Shown here: in pieces, positions 15,197 through 24,702 of the stretch
Layout of the letters: each line of letters starts with the position of its first letter
How positions within the stretch are numbered: the stretch's first letter is position 1
From: an uncultured Bacilli bacterium
Lineage (GTDB): Bacteria; Bacillota_I; Bacilli_A; RF39; UBA660
DNA length: 37,902 nt
NCBI GenBank assembly: GCA_947624045.1
Contig: CANQIL010000013.1
Coordinates: 1-37,902, forward strand
Reading direction: 5' to 3'
Position numbers and translations under genes: made by a program
Notes under the pieces: generated by a model
The model's database searches: none
Seen by the model: the letters and a program-made list of their open reading frames with translations, nothing else
What the model was told of the DNA's origin: nothing

Positions 15197-15760
15197 CTAC
15201 CTTAACTTTTCATATAATTCATCTAATGCACACTGTACATCAGAACATTTTGACTTACTTTCTGTATTATCATATTTTAGCATTTCAGCTGATGGCCTTT
15301 CAAAAGTAAACTTTAATAAAACCGCCTGTGCATCTAATGTTGAAGTATTATTTTTAAAAGTTATATTAAAAGTAATACTTTCTTTTTTACCTATAGGACT
15401 TCCTATTTGATAATTTTCTAATTCATAAGAAGTATTGATATTACTATTTTCAATATTACTTATCACAAAAGTATAAGGTGAATTATTCTTTACAGTTACT
15501 TCAAAAGTAACAGAAGCATCAGCATTAGTTGGAGTAAACCCTAACTTAACTTCATGTTTAGAAAACTCAGAATATTGAATGGTCATATTACTTGGCACAT
15601 CCTTCGCAACAAAATCAGTTACTCTAACTTCCGCATCTGCTCTATAATTTACTTCACCACTTATTCTTAGGCTACTTTCTAAAACAGAATAGCCAATACT
15701 CATAAAAATAACTACTGCACCTATTAAAACTAATATATATTTATTGTACTTTTCCAGCAT
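15197..15760 (-). CDS. Exported or membrane-anchored partner protein of the variable surface protein
   Basis: About 187 residues, start ATG at 15760 preceded by GGTGG; a frame start at 15787 has no good site. It has an N-terminal signal-anchor (YILVLIGAVVIFMSIGYSVL) and then a beta-rich extracellular domain: SLRISGEVNYRA, MTIQYSEFSKHEVKLGF, VTFEVTVKNNSPY. The same N-terminal domain, nearly word for word, begins the 905-residue paralogue at 25444-28161. The C-terminus SDVQCALDELYEKLR resembles the VQESIDELY segment in the next gene, so the two proteins may pair through these helices. Function unknown; likely surface display or assembly. Confidence 0.6.
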   Translation of the reverse strand: MLEKYNKYILVLIGAVVIFMSIGYSVLESSLRISGEVNYRADAEVRVTDFVAKDVPSNMTIQYSEFSKHEVKLGFTPTNADASVTFEVTVKNNSPYTFVISNIENSNINTSYELENYQIGSPIGKKESITFNITFKNNTSTLDAQAVLLKFTFERPSAEMLKYDNTESKSKCSDVQCALDELYEKLR

Positions 15761-15785
15761 TATTACACCACCATTATTAATATAC

Positions 15786-15804
15786 ATAGCTCAATATGAA
15801 CTAT
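15786..15804. promoter_or_regulatory. Palindromic operator O1 for the XRE repressor
   Basis: ATAGCTCA-ATA-TGAACTAT, first of three near-identical 19-bp palindromes (consensus ATAGYTCA-N3-TGARCTAT) in the gap between the divergent genes. It lies just downstream of the predicted start of the minus-strand transcript. Confidence 0.75.
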
Positions 15805-15811
15805 TATAATT

Positions 15812-15840
15812 ATTATAGTGCAATTTGAGCTATAAATCAA
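15812..15840 (-). promoter_or_regulatory. Promoter of the variable surface-protein operon
   Basis: On the minus strand TTGATT (15835-15840), a 17-nt spacer and TATAAT (15812-15817). Operator O2 fills the spacer, O3 touches the -35 and O1 covers the early transcribed region, so repressor binding should block RNA polymerase. Confidence 0.75.
15815..15833. promoter_or_regulatory. Palindromic operator O2 for the XRE repressor
   Basis: ATAGTGCA-ATT-TGAGCTAT, centred 29 bp from O1 and 25 bp from O3. It sits between the -35 and -10 of the minus-strand promoter. Confidence 0.75.
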
Positions 15841-15858
15841 TAGCTCAGTTTGAACTAT
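15840..15858. promoter_or_regulatory. Palindromic operator O3 for the XRE repressor
   Basis: ATAGCTCA-GTT-TGAACTAT, the copy nearest the repressor gene. It touches the -35 of the surface-protein promoter and probably also mediates autoregulation. Confidence 0.75.
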
Positions 15859-15882
15859 GAGAAAATAATTTTGTGATGTAAA

Positions 15883-16101
15883 ATGAATAGATTAAAAGAT
15901 TTAAGAGAAGACAAAGATTTAAAACAAAAAGATATGGCTAAAATACTCAACATTGCTGAAAGGACCTACTCTGGTTATGAAACAGAAAGTAGATGGATAC
16001 CAAGAGAAGTTCTTATTAATCTAGCAAATTTTCATAATACTTCCATTGATTACTTACTTTGTTTAACTAATACTAAACAACCATATCCAAGAAACAAATA
16101 A
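15883..16101 (+). CDS. Small XRE-family (HTH_3) repressor
   Basis: A 72-residue protein that is almost entirely a Cro/cI-type helix-turn-helix: LRLREDKDLKQ-type start (residues 4-14), KDMAKILNIAERTYSGYE (17-34) and LANFHNTSIDYLL (48-60). It lacks any effector domain. Divergently transcribed from the surface-protein operon; the three palindromes between them fit a dimeric XRE repressor controlling both directions. The ribosome binding site is weak (GTGATG, close to the ATG). It could be a domesticated phage-type regulator, since no phage genes lie nearby. Confidence 0.8.
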   Translation: MNRLKDLREDKDLKQKDMAKILNIAERTYSGYETESRWIPREVLINLANFHNTSIDYLLCLTNTKQPYPRNK

Positions 16102-16113
16102 TTTAAAACCTAA

Positions 16114-16151
16114 AAAGTGGCTTTATCCTTGTGATAAAGTCACCTTTTTTA
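16114..16151 (+). terminator. Terminator of the XRE gene
   Basis: GTGGCTTTATC / GATAAAGTCAC (11 bp, one G-T pair) with loop CTTGT, then six T at 16145-16150. Confidence 0.8.
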
Positions 16152-16189
16152 TTAAGAAAAACTTGTAGCTAATTAACTAACTACAAGTT
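16151..16189 (-). terminator. Terminator of the glucosaminidase gene
   Basis: On the minus strand AACTTGTAG (16181-16189) pairs with CTACAAGTT (16160-16168), followed by TTTTCTTAAT. The stop codon lies in the loop. Confidence 0.7.
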
Positions 16190-19100
16190 CTATTCTATTT
16201 AATCTGTTCTTATTTAGAGTAATCTTATAATTCTTATTATCTATCTTAGCCGAAGCTTCATTAATAGAAGCAAACATATCAACTACTTCACCATAATCTT
16301 CTGAATCTATTGTCTTAGTATAAATCATTATAGAATAAGTACCCTTTTCTAAAGACTTAACATCAATTTCCTTATCATACCAAGCAAAAGTCTTATCTTT
16401 CTTATCGGTTGATTCTACTTTATAACTTCCTTTAGAAGTACTACCTATATCAAATGAATATTGCTTATAAGTATCAACATTTTCAAATACTACTTTTCTA
16501 GTAATATCAGCTTCTTTAGCATAAGTACCACCATAATTATAAGATGTACCAACTAATTTTAACTTACCATTTGTAAATTTCATATCATCATAATCATTAA
16601 CCATATTTCTAAATGTATTTGCAGTACTTGTCGTAATTAACTCATCACGTACATTTAAAATTATTTCTTTATCTTTATGAGATAGCATTACAGTAAAATT
16701 ATAACCTCTTTTACTATCTTCATTACGTCTATCAATATCTTTATTAAATAAGTTATCAACTAACTCTAAAGAATAATAATCTCCTTTAGTAGCTTTAATA
16801 TACATTTCATAATCTCCTAAATCGACATCAGATAAATCAATTTCCTCTTTAAACCAAGACTTAGAATAATCATAATTATTTTCTTTACCTAAATCATATG
16901 GTACATTTTTTGTCCATGGTGATAATTTCAAGCTATACTCATCACTACTATTTATATTTTTCAATACTAACTCATACTTAACATCATCAACATTATTATT
17001 AGTATTTAATATTATTAAATAGCCACTTATAGAATATTTCTTTGTATCTTTATCCCAAGATAAATCCTCTAAATAAAATTCTCCATCTTTCTTTGTTAAT
17101 ACTTTCTCAACTACTTCTACTTTAATTGTCTTAGTAGTCTTATTATTAGCTGAGTCAACTACTTCATAAACTACTTTATAATTACCAAGTTTCTTAGTAT
17201 CAACAGTATTTTCTACTACTTTAATCTTCTTAGTAATATCACCATCTTCTTTATCAGTAGCTTTTATACCATCTAATTCTTTAAAAGTAGAATTTATTGA
17301 TACCTGTTTATCAGATGCTTCAATAACAGGAGCTTGGTCTTTTACAATAGTTACTTTTATTTCTTTAGTTGTAGTTTGCTTATAACTATCAGTAACTTCA
17401 TAAACTATTTTATAAGTACCTAGTTTTTTATTATCAACAGTATTTTCTTTTACTTTTACTTTAGAAGTTAAATCGCCATCTTCTTTATCACTAGCTGTTA
17501 CATTAATTTTTACTTCATGATTAATTGTAATTTCTGTATCACTAGCATTAATTACTGGCATTTCATTTTTAATAACTGTAACTTTTATTTCTTTAGTTGT
17601 TGTTTGATTATTCTTATCAGTTACTTCATAAACTACTTTATAAGTACCTGGTGCATCTTTATAAGTATTTTCTTTTACTTTAATTTTTGAAGTTATATTA
17701 CCATCTTCGGCATCACTTGCACTAACGCCATCAAGTACATTGAACTTTTCACCTTGCGTTATTGTTTTATCACTAGCATTAATAACTGGCATATTATTAC
17801 TAGCGGTAGTCCTATACTTAGTTACAGAAACTGTTGGATAATTACCAAGGGTCCAACCATAAACATTATTACTACCAGTTAAATTAACTGGTACTTTATA
17901 CCAAAGACTACTACCTACATATTTTTGTTCTAATATTGGTGCGTAAGAATAACTATATTGGCCACCTATCAAATAATCTTCACTGTCAACTGTAGTACTA
18001 GTAACCCAAGTAAAGTAATTACCATTTTCATTGACTTTAAAATAACCATAATCTGAACTAACTAGACGGATAGAATCAGCACTTACCCACTCTTTTTGGT
18101 CATATTTATAATCACTTGTTACTAAGTAAGCAACAGGGTTATTATTACTATAAGCAATTGTGTAAACCATAACATAACGGTCTTTTTGTAAAGTCTGACC
18201 TGTAGCTGAATCTAATGTTGGGTCATAATAGTATGGTGCATTCTTAGTTGAAATCGCAACCCTAGGTTTCAACTCGGTATTTTCAACTAATAAATCGTAA
18301 GTATAATTCTTATTTTTATATTCAGTTATATCATTAGGATTTAAATAACCATCTTTAGCTTTATTTATCTTTTGAACATAACAAGCTGGTATATAAACAA
18401 AATTATGCCAATTATAATCTCCACTAGTTATTTCATTATAATTATTATCTATATTTAAATCACTAACTACTTTATACCATGTACTATTACCATTAATACT
18501 TTGTCCTTGTACTTCACCTACTATTACTAAAGCATCATAAGCTTCTGTATATTTATAAATAAATTTAGATGATGTAGTTGGATTTTGATAAGTATTAGTT
18601 GACTGAGTAACAACACCTAATTGATAAGAGTTATAGTCTTGTAATCCTAAATATTTATCTAATGAATAGTAGTTACTAGCCATCTTTTCACTCCAAAAAG
18701 CATCAGATGCATACTTAACATTCATACCTATCCATTTATTACCAAATTGTGGTCCAAAGTAACGCCAATCTCTTGGATGAGCATAACCATAAGTTACCCA
18801 TTTAGAAGCATATCCTAAAATACTACTAGCAAATGAGGCATACCAATTAGCGGCTTGAGTTGGATTAGAATCAACAGCATTAAGACCAAAACCATTATTT
18901 TTATTAATGGATAAAGAACTACGTCCATTACCTGTTTCATTACGACTAAGGCTCAAAGCTAAAACAGCATTTACTCCATATTTTTCTTGAGCATAGTAGA
19001 AAAATGTTCCTTTACCATATAATCTTGATGAGTTATTAGCACTAGCTGTACCATAAACATCTTTAGTAATACCTAAACTATTTCTTAAATATTCATCAAT

Positions 19101-19904
19101 ATTAGTACTAGAATATTTTGTCTTAGTATGATTAGATAAGTACATATAATAATTATAGTAAACATCATTTTTATTTACTGAATTATTATAATTACCATTC
19201 TTATAATCTTTAAGTAACGTAGTTAAATCTTTATAAAAGTAATGTCCATCATAACTATAATAAGTACCAGCACTTAGCATACTAGGTTTAGGTCCTATAG
19301 TACTACCTAAACTTCCATAATAGTCATTTTGAACTTTAGCAACGTAATTATGTCTAATACTATCATTAGTTACTGTATAAGAACTAGCTGATTTTACCCA
19401 AGTAATTGGTACTATTTCATAATAATTTTGTCTAATCCATCCTGTATAATCAGCTATTCTTAATTTAGCCGTCCAAACATTTTTACTATTTGAATAAGCT
19501 GCTCCCATAAAAGCTGCATCAACACCTCCATAAGAAGAACCTGTTGACATATATGTATAAGCATCTCCTGTTAACTCACTATTATTATAAAAATTAGTTA
19601 TATCAGGAGCAACAGTTAAATCAAGTAAAGCTACATTAGCATCAATTATCTTAGCCTGACCTGCTACTTTAGCTAAAACAGCCACTCCATCTTCACCATT
19701 ATTTTGCATAGCATTATGAGCACTATTAAAGTCCCCATGACAACTAAGGGTATTAATACTACCATCTCTATTAAATCTAGCAACCTCAAAATTACCGCAT
19801 AAATTCCTATAACGATAATTATCAGCTGAAAAAGCCTTAACATCTTTTACATACAAAAACATAAATAAAACAAAGAGAATTAATAAAAATCTTGTATTTC
19901 GCAT
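16173..19904 (-). CDS. Secreted glucosaminidase (GH73-like) with SH3-like and Ig-like repeats
   Basis: About 1243 residues, start ATG at 19904; GAGGAGG lies between it and an upstream in-frame ATG at 19931. The signal peptide is RFLLILFVLFMFLYVKDVKA. Residues about 270-430 form an endo-beta-N-acetylglucosaminidase domain: ALSLSRNETGNGRSSLS with the probable catalytic Glu (about E323), NNGFGLNAVD, then WRYFGPQFGNKW. The region 450-700 is beta-rich and may be SH3-like. Three Ig-like (DUF5011-type) repeats lie at about 705-932, each starting PVIxASD and ending YEVTD...TTKEIKVTV. The C-terminal 300 residues are beta-rich and unassigned, with no LPXTG motif. It would cleave glycan strands in peptidoglycan during growth or separation. 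The gene is monocistronic. Confidence 0.8.
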   Translation of the reverse strand: MRNTRFLLILFVLFMFLYVKDVKAFSADNYRYRNLCGNFEVARFNRDGSINTLSCHGDFNSAHNAMQNNGEDGVAVLAKVAGQAKIIDANVALLDLTVAPDITNFYNNSELTGDAYTYMSTGSSYGGVDAAFMGAAYSNSKNVWTAKLRIADYTGWIRQNYYEIVPITWVKSASSYTVTNDSIRHNYVAKVQNDYYGSLGSTIGPKPSMLSAGTYYSYDGHYFYKDLTTLLKDYKNGNYNNSVNKNDVYYNYYMYLSNHTKTKYSSTNIDEYLRNSLGITKDVYGTASANNSSRLYGKGTFFYYAQEKYGVNAVLALSLSRNETGNGRSSLSINKNNGFGLNAVDSNPTQAANWYASFASSILGYASKWVTYGYAHPRDWRYFGPQFGNKWIGMNVKYASDAFWSEKMASNYYSLDKYLGLQDYNSYQLGVVTQSTNTYQNPTTSSKFIYKYTEAYDALVIVGEVQGQSINGNSTWYKVVSDLNIDNNYNEITSGDYNWHNFVYIPACYVQKINKAKDGYLNPNDITEYKNKNYTYDLLVENTELKPRVAISTKNAPYYYDPTLDSATGQTLQKDRYVMVYTIAYSNNNPVAYLVTSDYKYDQKEWVSADSIRLVSSDYGYFKVNENGNYFTWVTSTTVDSEDYLIGGQYSYSYAPILEQKYVGSSLWYKVPVNLTGSNNVYGWTLGNYPTVSVTKYRTTASNNMPVINASDKTITQGEKFNVLDGVSASDAEDGNITSKIKVKENTYKDAPGTYKVVYEVTDKNNQTTTKEIKVTVIKNEMPVINASDTEITINHEVKINVTASDKEDGDLTSKVKVKENTVDNKKLGTYKIVYEVTDSYKQTTTKEIKVTIVKDQAPVIEASDKQVSINSTFKELDGIKATDKEDGDITKKIKVVENTVDTKKLGNYKVVYEVVDSANNKTTKTIKVEVVEKVLTKKDGEFYLEDLSWDKDTKKYSISGYLIILNTNNNVDDVKYELVLKNINSSDEYSLKLSPWTKNVPYDLGKENNYDYSKSWFKEEIDLSDVDLGDYEMYIKATKGDYYSLELVDNLFNKDIDRRNEDSKRGYNFTVMLSHKDKEIILNVRDELITTSTANTFRNMVNDYDDMKFTNGKLKLVGTSYNYGGTYAKEADITRKVVFENVDTYKQYSFDIGSTSKGSYKVESTDKKDKTFAWYDKEIDVKSLEKGTYSIMIYTKTIDSEDYGEVVDMFASINEASAKIDNKNYKITLNKNRLNRIELVVS
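17109..17792 (-). repeat. Three tandem Ig-like repeat units within the glucosaminidase gene
   Basis: Three copies of about 225-230 bp coding for 75-residue units (PVI.ASD, ASDxEDGxITxKIKVxENT, GxYKVVYEVTD, IKVTV). Units two and three share the motif NTVDxKKLGxYK. Such repeats are prone to recombination that changes copy number. Confidence 0.8.
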
Positions 19905-19935
19905 AACGCCAACCTCCTCATCATATTTCATCTAT

Positions 19936-19944
19936 ATTATAGCA
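19936..19944 (-). promoter_or_regulatory. Extended -10 promoter of the glucosaminidase gene
   Basis: On the minus strand TGCTATAAT (TATAAT at 19936-19941) with no clear -35. The spacing to the ATG at 19904 fits a short leader. Confidence 0.45.
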
Positions 19945-20052
19945 GTTTTAAAGATTAGTTGACACCCTAAATTTATATTTCTTTTTATATTGACATATTT
20001 TTACAATATTTTACAAACTTTTCAATTCCCAAAAAGGACTTTTCTAATAAAC

Positions 20053-20088
20053 TTGATAAATTGAACTAAATTGGTTATAATTTATAAT
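20053..20088 (+). promoter_or_regulatory. Two staggered promoters of the LCP-PASTA gene
   Basis: TTGATA (20053-20058), 17 nt, TATAAT (20076-20081); and overlapping it TTGAAC (20061-20066), 16 nt, TATAAT (20083-20088). TTGACA hexamers also occur at 19959-19964 and 19990-19995 with poorer -10 partners. Confidence 0.65.
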
Positions 20089-20116
20089 AGCAATTTTCTA
20101 TTTTATGGAGGTCTAT

Positions 20117-22150
20117 ATGGCAAAAAAAGCAAAAGATGAAAAAAAATCTAAACAAGGTTTGGTTTTGAATATATTTTTAATTATTTCTTTATTAACAAGT
20201 CTATTCGCAATGTATGAAATATTCTTATTAGACTCTATTGAGAATGTTTTAAGATATATTGTTATGGGTATATTAATGCTTATTGATTTAGTTTTAATAT
20301 TTAAAAGAATTTTTTCTAAGAAAAAGAAAAAAAGAAGAATTGGCTTTATTATATTTATGCTTCTTTATTCTCTAATTTGTGGCTTTGTTGGTGGTGTGAT
20401 TTTTTATGTCTATGGACAAATTAGTAGTATAAATAAGGTTTATGTAACTTATACTTCTAATTTAATTACGATGAATACTAATGAAGCTAGTGCTATTTCT
20501 GATGTAAAGGATTTTGAAATAGGTATTTTAGATGATAAGAAATCTCCTGAGGGTTACATTATTCCCCAAGAGATAATTAAGGAAAATAAACTTAATGATG
20601 AAAATGAGTTAAAAAGTTATGATGATTATACTTCTATGTTAGTTGATATGTATAGTGGTGAAATTGATGCCATGTTTGTATCAGGTAGCTATGTATCTAT
20701 GTTTTCAGGCATAACGGGTTATGAAAATATCGAAAGTGAAACGAAAATAATTGCTTCTAAAGATAAAAAGATGCGTAAAACTGATGTTTCTGTAAGTGAA
20801 GGTCAATCAACTGGTAAAGATATTAAAGAGCCATTTACTTTATTATTAATGGGAATTGATTCAACTGATGAAGTATTAAGTAAAAATGCCATCGCAAATG
20901 GTGATACGTTAATATTAATTACTTTTAATCCAAAGACTTTAAATGCTACAATGTTTTCTATCCCAAGAGATAGTTACGTACCAATTTCTTGCTGGTCTGG
21001 TAAACCTGAAAATAAAATTACGCATGCCGCAGCTTATGGTAATGACTGTATGATGAATACCATAAAAGAATATTTCAAAGTTAATATTGATTATTATGCT
21101 AAAATTAATTTTAAAGGTCTAGTTAAATTAGTCGATGCCGTTGGTGGTGTTGAAGTAGATGTTCCAAAAGAATTATGTACAGATGATTCATCTAGAGGGG
21201 ATGAGATTTGTATCCAAGAAGGTCATCAAGTATTAAATGGTGAACAAGCCTTAGTGTTTGCTAGAAACAGAAAAGCCTTTGCCAATGGTGACTTTGCTAG
21301 AGCTGAACATCAACAAGAAATTATTATGGCCCTAGTAAATAAAATGAAACAAATAACTAGTGTTAAGAAATTTATGGAAATTTTAAATACTATTTCTAAT
21401 AGCCTAGATACTAATCTAACTACCAAGCAAATTCTATCTTTCTATAATGTTGGTAAAGATATTATTAAGAAAAGCTTAGCTAATGATAATGCTGACTTAG
21501 TAAATATTCAAAGATTATACCTTGAAGGTACTGGTCAAATGATTTATGATGAAAGAGCTAGAATGGTTTTATGGGACTATGTTCCTAATGAAAGTAGTCG
21601 TAAAGATATTATTCAAGCTATGAATGAAAATCTAGAACTTGCTGAGCATGAAGCTATAACTGAGTTTAGTTTTTCAATTAATGAGCCTTATGAAAAGCCT
21701 GTAATTGGTACTGGCCCATATAAAACAGGAAATGCTTATACTCTTCTTCCTGATTTTGAAGGAATGAGTAAAGCTGATGCTCAAGCTCTAGCCAATAGAT
21801 TTGGCGTAAGTGTTAGTTTTGTTGGTACAAGTGGTTATGTTGTTTCCCAAAGTTATCCTGCCGCAAAGAGAACTGATTTAATTAAAGGAAATGTTATCCT
21901 AACTTTATCAAGTAATGCTAAAGAAGAAGATACAACAACTACTACTAAAGATAAGAACAAAGATAAAAATAAAGAACAAGATGATGATGATGATGACGAT
22001 GATGAAGAAACTTCTAACAAAAATGTAGATGATGAGGAAGATGAAGACAATAGTACAGATGATACCACTTCTTCTGGTAGTACAACTACTACTCCACCTA
22101 CTACAGAAAATGATACAACAGGTTCAAGTGGTAGTGAACCTGATGAATAA
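20117..22150 (+). CDS. LytR-CpsA-Psr (LCP) family protein with C-terminal PASTA domain
   Basis: About 677 residues, start ATG at 20117 with GGAGG 5 nt upstream. Three N-terminal membrane segments lie within about residues 15-105. Then an extracellular region with SGEIDAMFVSGSY looks like a solute-binding-protein fragment. The LCP catalytic domain (about 240-410) contains LLLMGIDSTD, SIPRDSYV with the pyrophosphate-binding Arg, VGGVEVDVP, and ARNRKAFANGDFARAEHQQE. A PASTA domain follows (LLPDFEGMSKADAQALANRFG to NVILTLSS). The tail is Asp/Glu- and Thr-rich. LCP enzymes attach teichoic acids or polysaccharides to peptidoglycan; PASTA binds muropeptides or lipid II. PASTA on an LCP protein is an uncommon combination and could target attachment to nascent wall. 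Confidence 0.85.
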   Translation: MAKKAKDEKKSKQGLVLNIFLIISLLTSLFAMYEIFLLDSIENVLRYIVMGILMLIDLVLIFKRIFSKKKKKRRIGFIIFMLLYSLICGFVGGVIFYVYGQISSINKVYVTYTSNLITMNTNEASAISDVKDFEIGILDDKKSPEGYIIPQEIIKENKLNDENELKSYDDYTSMLVDMYSGEIDAMFVSGSYVSMFSGITGYENIESETKIIASKDKKMRKTDVSVSEGQSTGKDIKEPFTLLLMGIDSTDEVLSKNAIANGDTLILITFNPKTLNATMFSIPRDSYVPISCWSGKPENKITHAAAYGNDCMMNTIKEYFKVNIDYYAKINFKGLVKLVDAVGGVEVDVPKELCTDDSSRGDEICIQEGHQVLNGEQALVFARNRKAFANGDFARAEHQQEIIMALVNKMKQITSVKKFMEILNTISNSLDTNLTTKQILSFYNVGKDIIKKSLANDNADLVNIQRLYLEGTGQMIYDERARMVLWDYVPNESSRKDIIQAMNENLELAEHEAITEFSFSINEPYEKPVIGTGPYKTGNAYTLLPDFEGMSKADAQALANRFGVSVSFVGTSGYVVSQSYPAAKRTDLIKGNVILTLSSNAKEEDTTTTTKDKNKDKNKEQDDDDDDDDEETSNKNVDDEEDEDNSTDDTTSSGSTTTTPPTTENDTTGSSGSEPDE

Positions 22151-22159
22151 TTAAAAAAA

Positions 22160-22188
22160 CTTAGTCTAACAAAAGGCTAAGCTTTTTT
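22160..22188. terminator. Bidirectional terminator between the LCP-PASTA gene and typA
   Basis: CTTAGTCT / AGGCTAAG stem with loop AACAAA, T-run 22183-22188 on the plus strand, and an A-run upstream giving a T-run on the minus strand. It ends both convergent genes. Confidence 0.85.
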
Positions 22189-24004
22189 AATTATTATTTT
22201 TTCTAGCATCAAATTTCTTTCGTTCTTCAGTATTTAAAATTCTTTTTCTAAGACGAATATTATTAGGAGTAACTTCAACCAACTCATCTGAATTAATATA
22301 ATCAAGAGCATACTCCAAAGAAATAGGTCTTGGCCTTTTTAAAACTACCGTATGGTCTGACCCTGCCGCTCTTGTATTAGTTAGTTGTTTTCCCTTAACA
22401 ACATTAACTGCTAAGTCATTATCTCTATTACATTCTCCTACTATCATACCCTCATAAACTTCACAACCAGGCTCAATAAACATAACACCACGGTCTTCCA
22501 AGTTACCAATTGAGTAAGCCGTTGCACTACCATTTTCCATTGAAACTAATACACCAAGTTTTCTCTCCCCAATAACAACATTTTCAAATGGCAAGTATTC
22601 TTTAAAGCTATGATTCATAATACCATAACCCTTAGTTAAAGTTAAGAAATCAGTTGAAAAACCAATTAAACCACGAGATGGAATAGTATAAAGTAAGCGT
22701 ACTTGATTTTCAAAATTAGTCATATTTTCCATCTTACCGCCACGTATACCTAACTGCTCAATAACAGAGCCAACACATTCTTCAGGAACTTCTATTTGTA
22801 ACTCCTCATATGGCTCATATTTTACGCCATCTTTTTCTTTAATTATAACGCTAGGTTTAGATACTTCTAATTCAAAACCCTCTCTACGCATATTTTCTAT
22901 TAAAATACCTAAATGTAACTCACCACGACCACTTACTAAGAATGATTCATTAGTAGCTGGCTCAACTCTTAAACTAACATCTCTTTGGGTTTCTCTCATA
23001 AGTCTTTCTTCAATTTTACGAGCCGTTACTATTTTACCATCTTGTCCTACAAAAGGCGATGAATTAGTTCCAAAAGTCATTTGTAAAGTTGGCTCATCGA
23101 TATGAAGTATTGGTAATGGTAAAATATTATCATTATTACATAAAGTTTCTCCAACAGAAATATCTGAAAGTCCTGCTACTGCAACTATATCACCAGCTTC
23201 AGCTTCTTCTATTTCAATACGATTATATCCATAAAAACCAAATAATTTTTGAATTCTAAATTGTTTAGTTGACCCATCAAGTCTACAACAAGTAACTACT
23301 TCCCCTGTTTTAATTTTTCCATTATGAACTCGTCCAATTCCAATACGACCTACAAATTCATTATAATCAAGTAAAGCAGGTTGAAATTGTAAAGGCTTAT
23401 CATTATCACCACTAGGAGCTGGAATTTCTTCTAAGATAGTATCAAGAATTTCGGTAAAGCCCTCTGTTTGAGTAGATAGCTCATCACTCAAAGAACAAGT
23501 TCCATTAACAGCTGATGCATATACTACTTTAAAATCAAGTTGCTCATCATCTGCACCAAGCTCTATAAATAAATCTAAAACTTCATCTACTACTTGTTTA
23601 CATCTAGCACTTGGCTTATCTACTTTATTAATAATAACGATAGGTTTAACTTTAGCTTCAAAAGCTTTTTTTAAGACAAATCTAGTCTGTGGCATAGCTC
23701 CTTCATAAGCATCAACGACAAGTAACACTCCATCAACCATATTCATAATACGTTCAACTTCGCCACCAAAATCAGCATGTCCTGGTGTATCTAGTATATT
23801 GATACGTACTCCTTTATAATCTAAAGCTGTTGTTTTAGCTAAAATAGTTATTCCACGTTCTTTCTCTAAATCATTTGAATCCATTGAAACATTAGATACA
23901 TCTTCATTTTCTCTAAACATACCTGAATGTTTTAATATTCCATCTACTAATGTTGTTTTTCCATGGTCAACATGCGCAATAATTGCGACATTTCTTTTCT
24001 CCAT
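22187..24004 (-). CDS. typA: Ribosome-associated GTPase TypA/BipA
   Basis: About 605 residues from the ATG at 24004, preceded by GAGGTG; a longer frame adds 17 residues with no support. The translational GTPase G domain shows AHVDHGKTT (10-18), the RGITI switch I segment, [14 protein letters not shown] and NKVDKP. The C-terminal BipA part has [18 protein letters not shown] and the TypA-specific tail with [17 protein letters not shown] and [16 protein letters not shown]. TypA binds the ribosome and aids 50S maturation and stress or low-temperature growth. Length is normal. A TATAAT at 24036-24041 (minus strand) is a likely -10 element. Confidence 0.97.
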   Translation of the reverse strand: MEKRNVAIIAHVDHGKTTLVDGILKHSGMFRENEDVSNVSMDSNDLEKERGITILAKTTALDYKGVRINILDTPGHADFGGEVERIMNMVDGVLLVVDAYEGAMPQTRFVLKKAFEAKVKPIVIINKVDKPSARCKQVVDEVLDLFIELGADDEQLDFKVVYASAVNGTCSLSDELSTQTEGFTEILDTILEEIPAPSGDNDKPLQFQPALLDYNEFVGRIGIGRVHNGKIKTGEVVTCCRLDGSTKQFRIQKLFGFYGYNRIEIEEAEAGDIVAVAGLSDISVGETLCNNDNILPLPILHIDEPTLQMTFGTNSSPFVGQDGKIVTARKIEERLMRETQRDVSLRVEPATNESFLVSGRGELHLGILIENMRREGFELEVSKPSVIIKEKDGVKYEPYEELQIEVPEECVGSVIEQLGIRGGKMENMTNFENQVRLLYTIPSRGLIGFSTDFLTLTKGYGIMNHSFKEYLPFENVVIGERKLGVLVSMENGSATAYSIGNLEDRGVMFIEPGCEVYEGMIVGECNRDNDLAVNVVKGKQLTNTRAAGSDHTVVLKRPRPISLEYALDYINSDELVEVTPNNIRLRKRILNTEERKKFDARKNNN

Positions 24005-24077
24005 AATTACTACACCTCTTTTACACACGACGTAAATTATAGCACATAATGCCAAAAATTACTAGTACAAATGTAAA

Positions 24078-24668
24078 TTAATTTACACAACGACACTTTT
24101 TAAAGACCCATCTAAATAAAAAGTATAATAATATGATTATTATAGGTATTTTTAACTTATCTATATAAACATTAATAATAACCCAGTTATTCCCTAAAGA
24201 ATATCCTAAATAAACAAATAGTAAAGTCCAAGGAATAGAACCAATTGTTGTTAATAATAAGAATTTCCAAAAAGATAATCTCATAATACCAATAGGAAGA
24301 GAAATAAGTGTCCTAATAATAGGAATATTTCTTCCAATTAAAGCTGCTAATAAGCCATATTTATTAAACCAAGAATCAGACTTTTCTAAATCATCTTCTT
24401 TCATAAAAAAATACTTCCCATATTTTCTAACAAAGCTATTTCCTCCAAAGTATCCCATAAAATATATAACTATAGCACAAAAAACACTTCCTAATAGTCC
24501 TGTTATAAATGCTCCCCAAAAACTAAAAATACCTCTTCCTGCTAAAATACCTGCGGTTGCTAAAATAGCTTCACTTGGAATTATAATAATAACAGCCTCC
24601 AATACCATGCCTAAAAACATTCCTAAATATCCATAATTATCTATTAAGTTTAAGATAAAAGTACCCAC
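24078..24668 (-). CDS. DedA/SNARE-associated family membrane protein
   Basis: A 196-residue protein with GTG start at 24668 and AGGTGA 5 nt before it. The SNARE_assoc (DedA) signature is present: EAVIIIIPSEAIL, the GRNIPIIRTLISLPIGIMRLSFWKF core with the conserved Arg residues, and IGSIPWTLLFVYLGYSLG. Four or five membrane segments. Family members move or flip lipid carriers such as phosphatidylethanolamine or undecaprenyl phosphate; the substrate here is unknown. It lies between typA and the HAD gene, 34 bp downstream of the latter, and may be co-transcribed with it. Confidence 0.85.
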   Translation of the reverse strand: MGTFILNLIDNYGYLGMFLGMVLEAVIIIIPSEAILATAGILAGRGIFSFWGAFITGLLGSVFCAIVIYFMGYFGGNSFVRKYGKYFFMKEDDLEKSDSWFNKYGLLAALIGRNIPIIRTLISLPIGIMRLSFWKFLLLTTIGSIPWTLLFVYLGYSLGNNWVIINVYIDKLKIPIIIILLYFLFRWVFKKCRCVN

Positions 24669-24702
24669 AAAATCACCTATAAAAGTATATGAAAAAGAAG
24701 AA

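Noticed and set aside
17109-17792. Tandem repeats as a CRISPR array
   Set aside because: They are coding repeats of an Ig-like domain in frame within the glucosaminidase, with no direct repeat/spacer structure.
21853-22068. Ser/Val-rich open frame on the minus strand
   Set aside because: It is the mirror of the Asp/Glu- and Thr-coding low-complexity tail of the LCP-PASTA gene.
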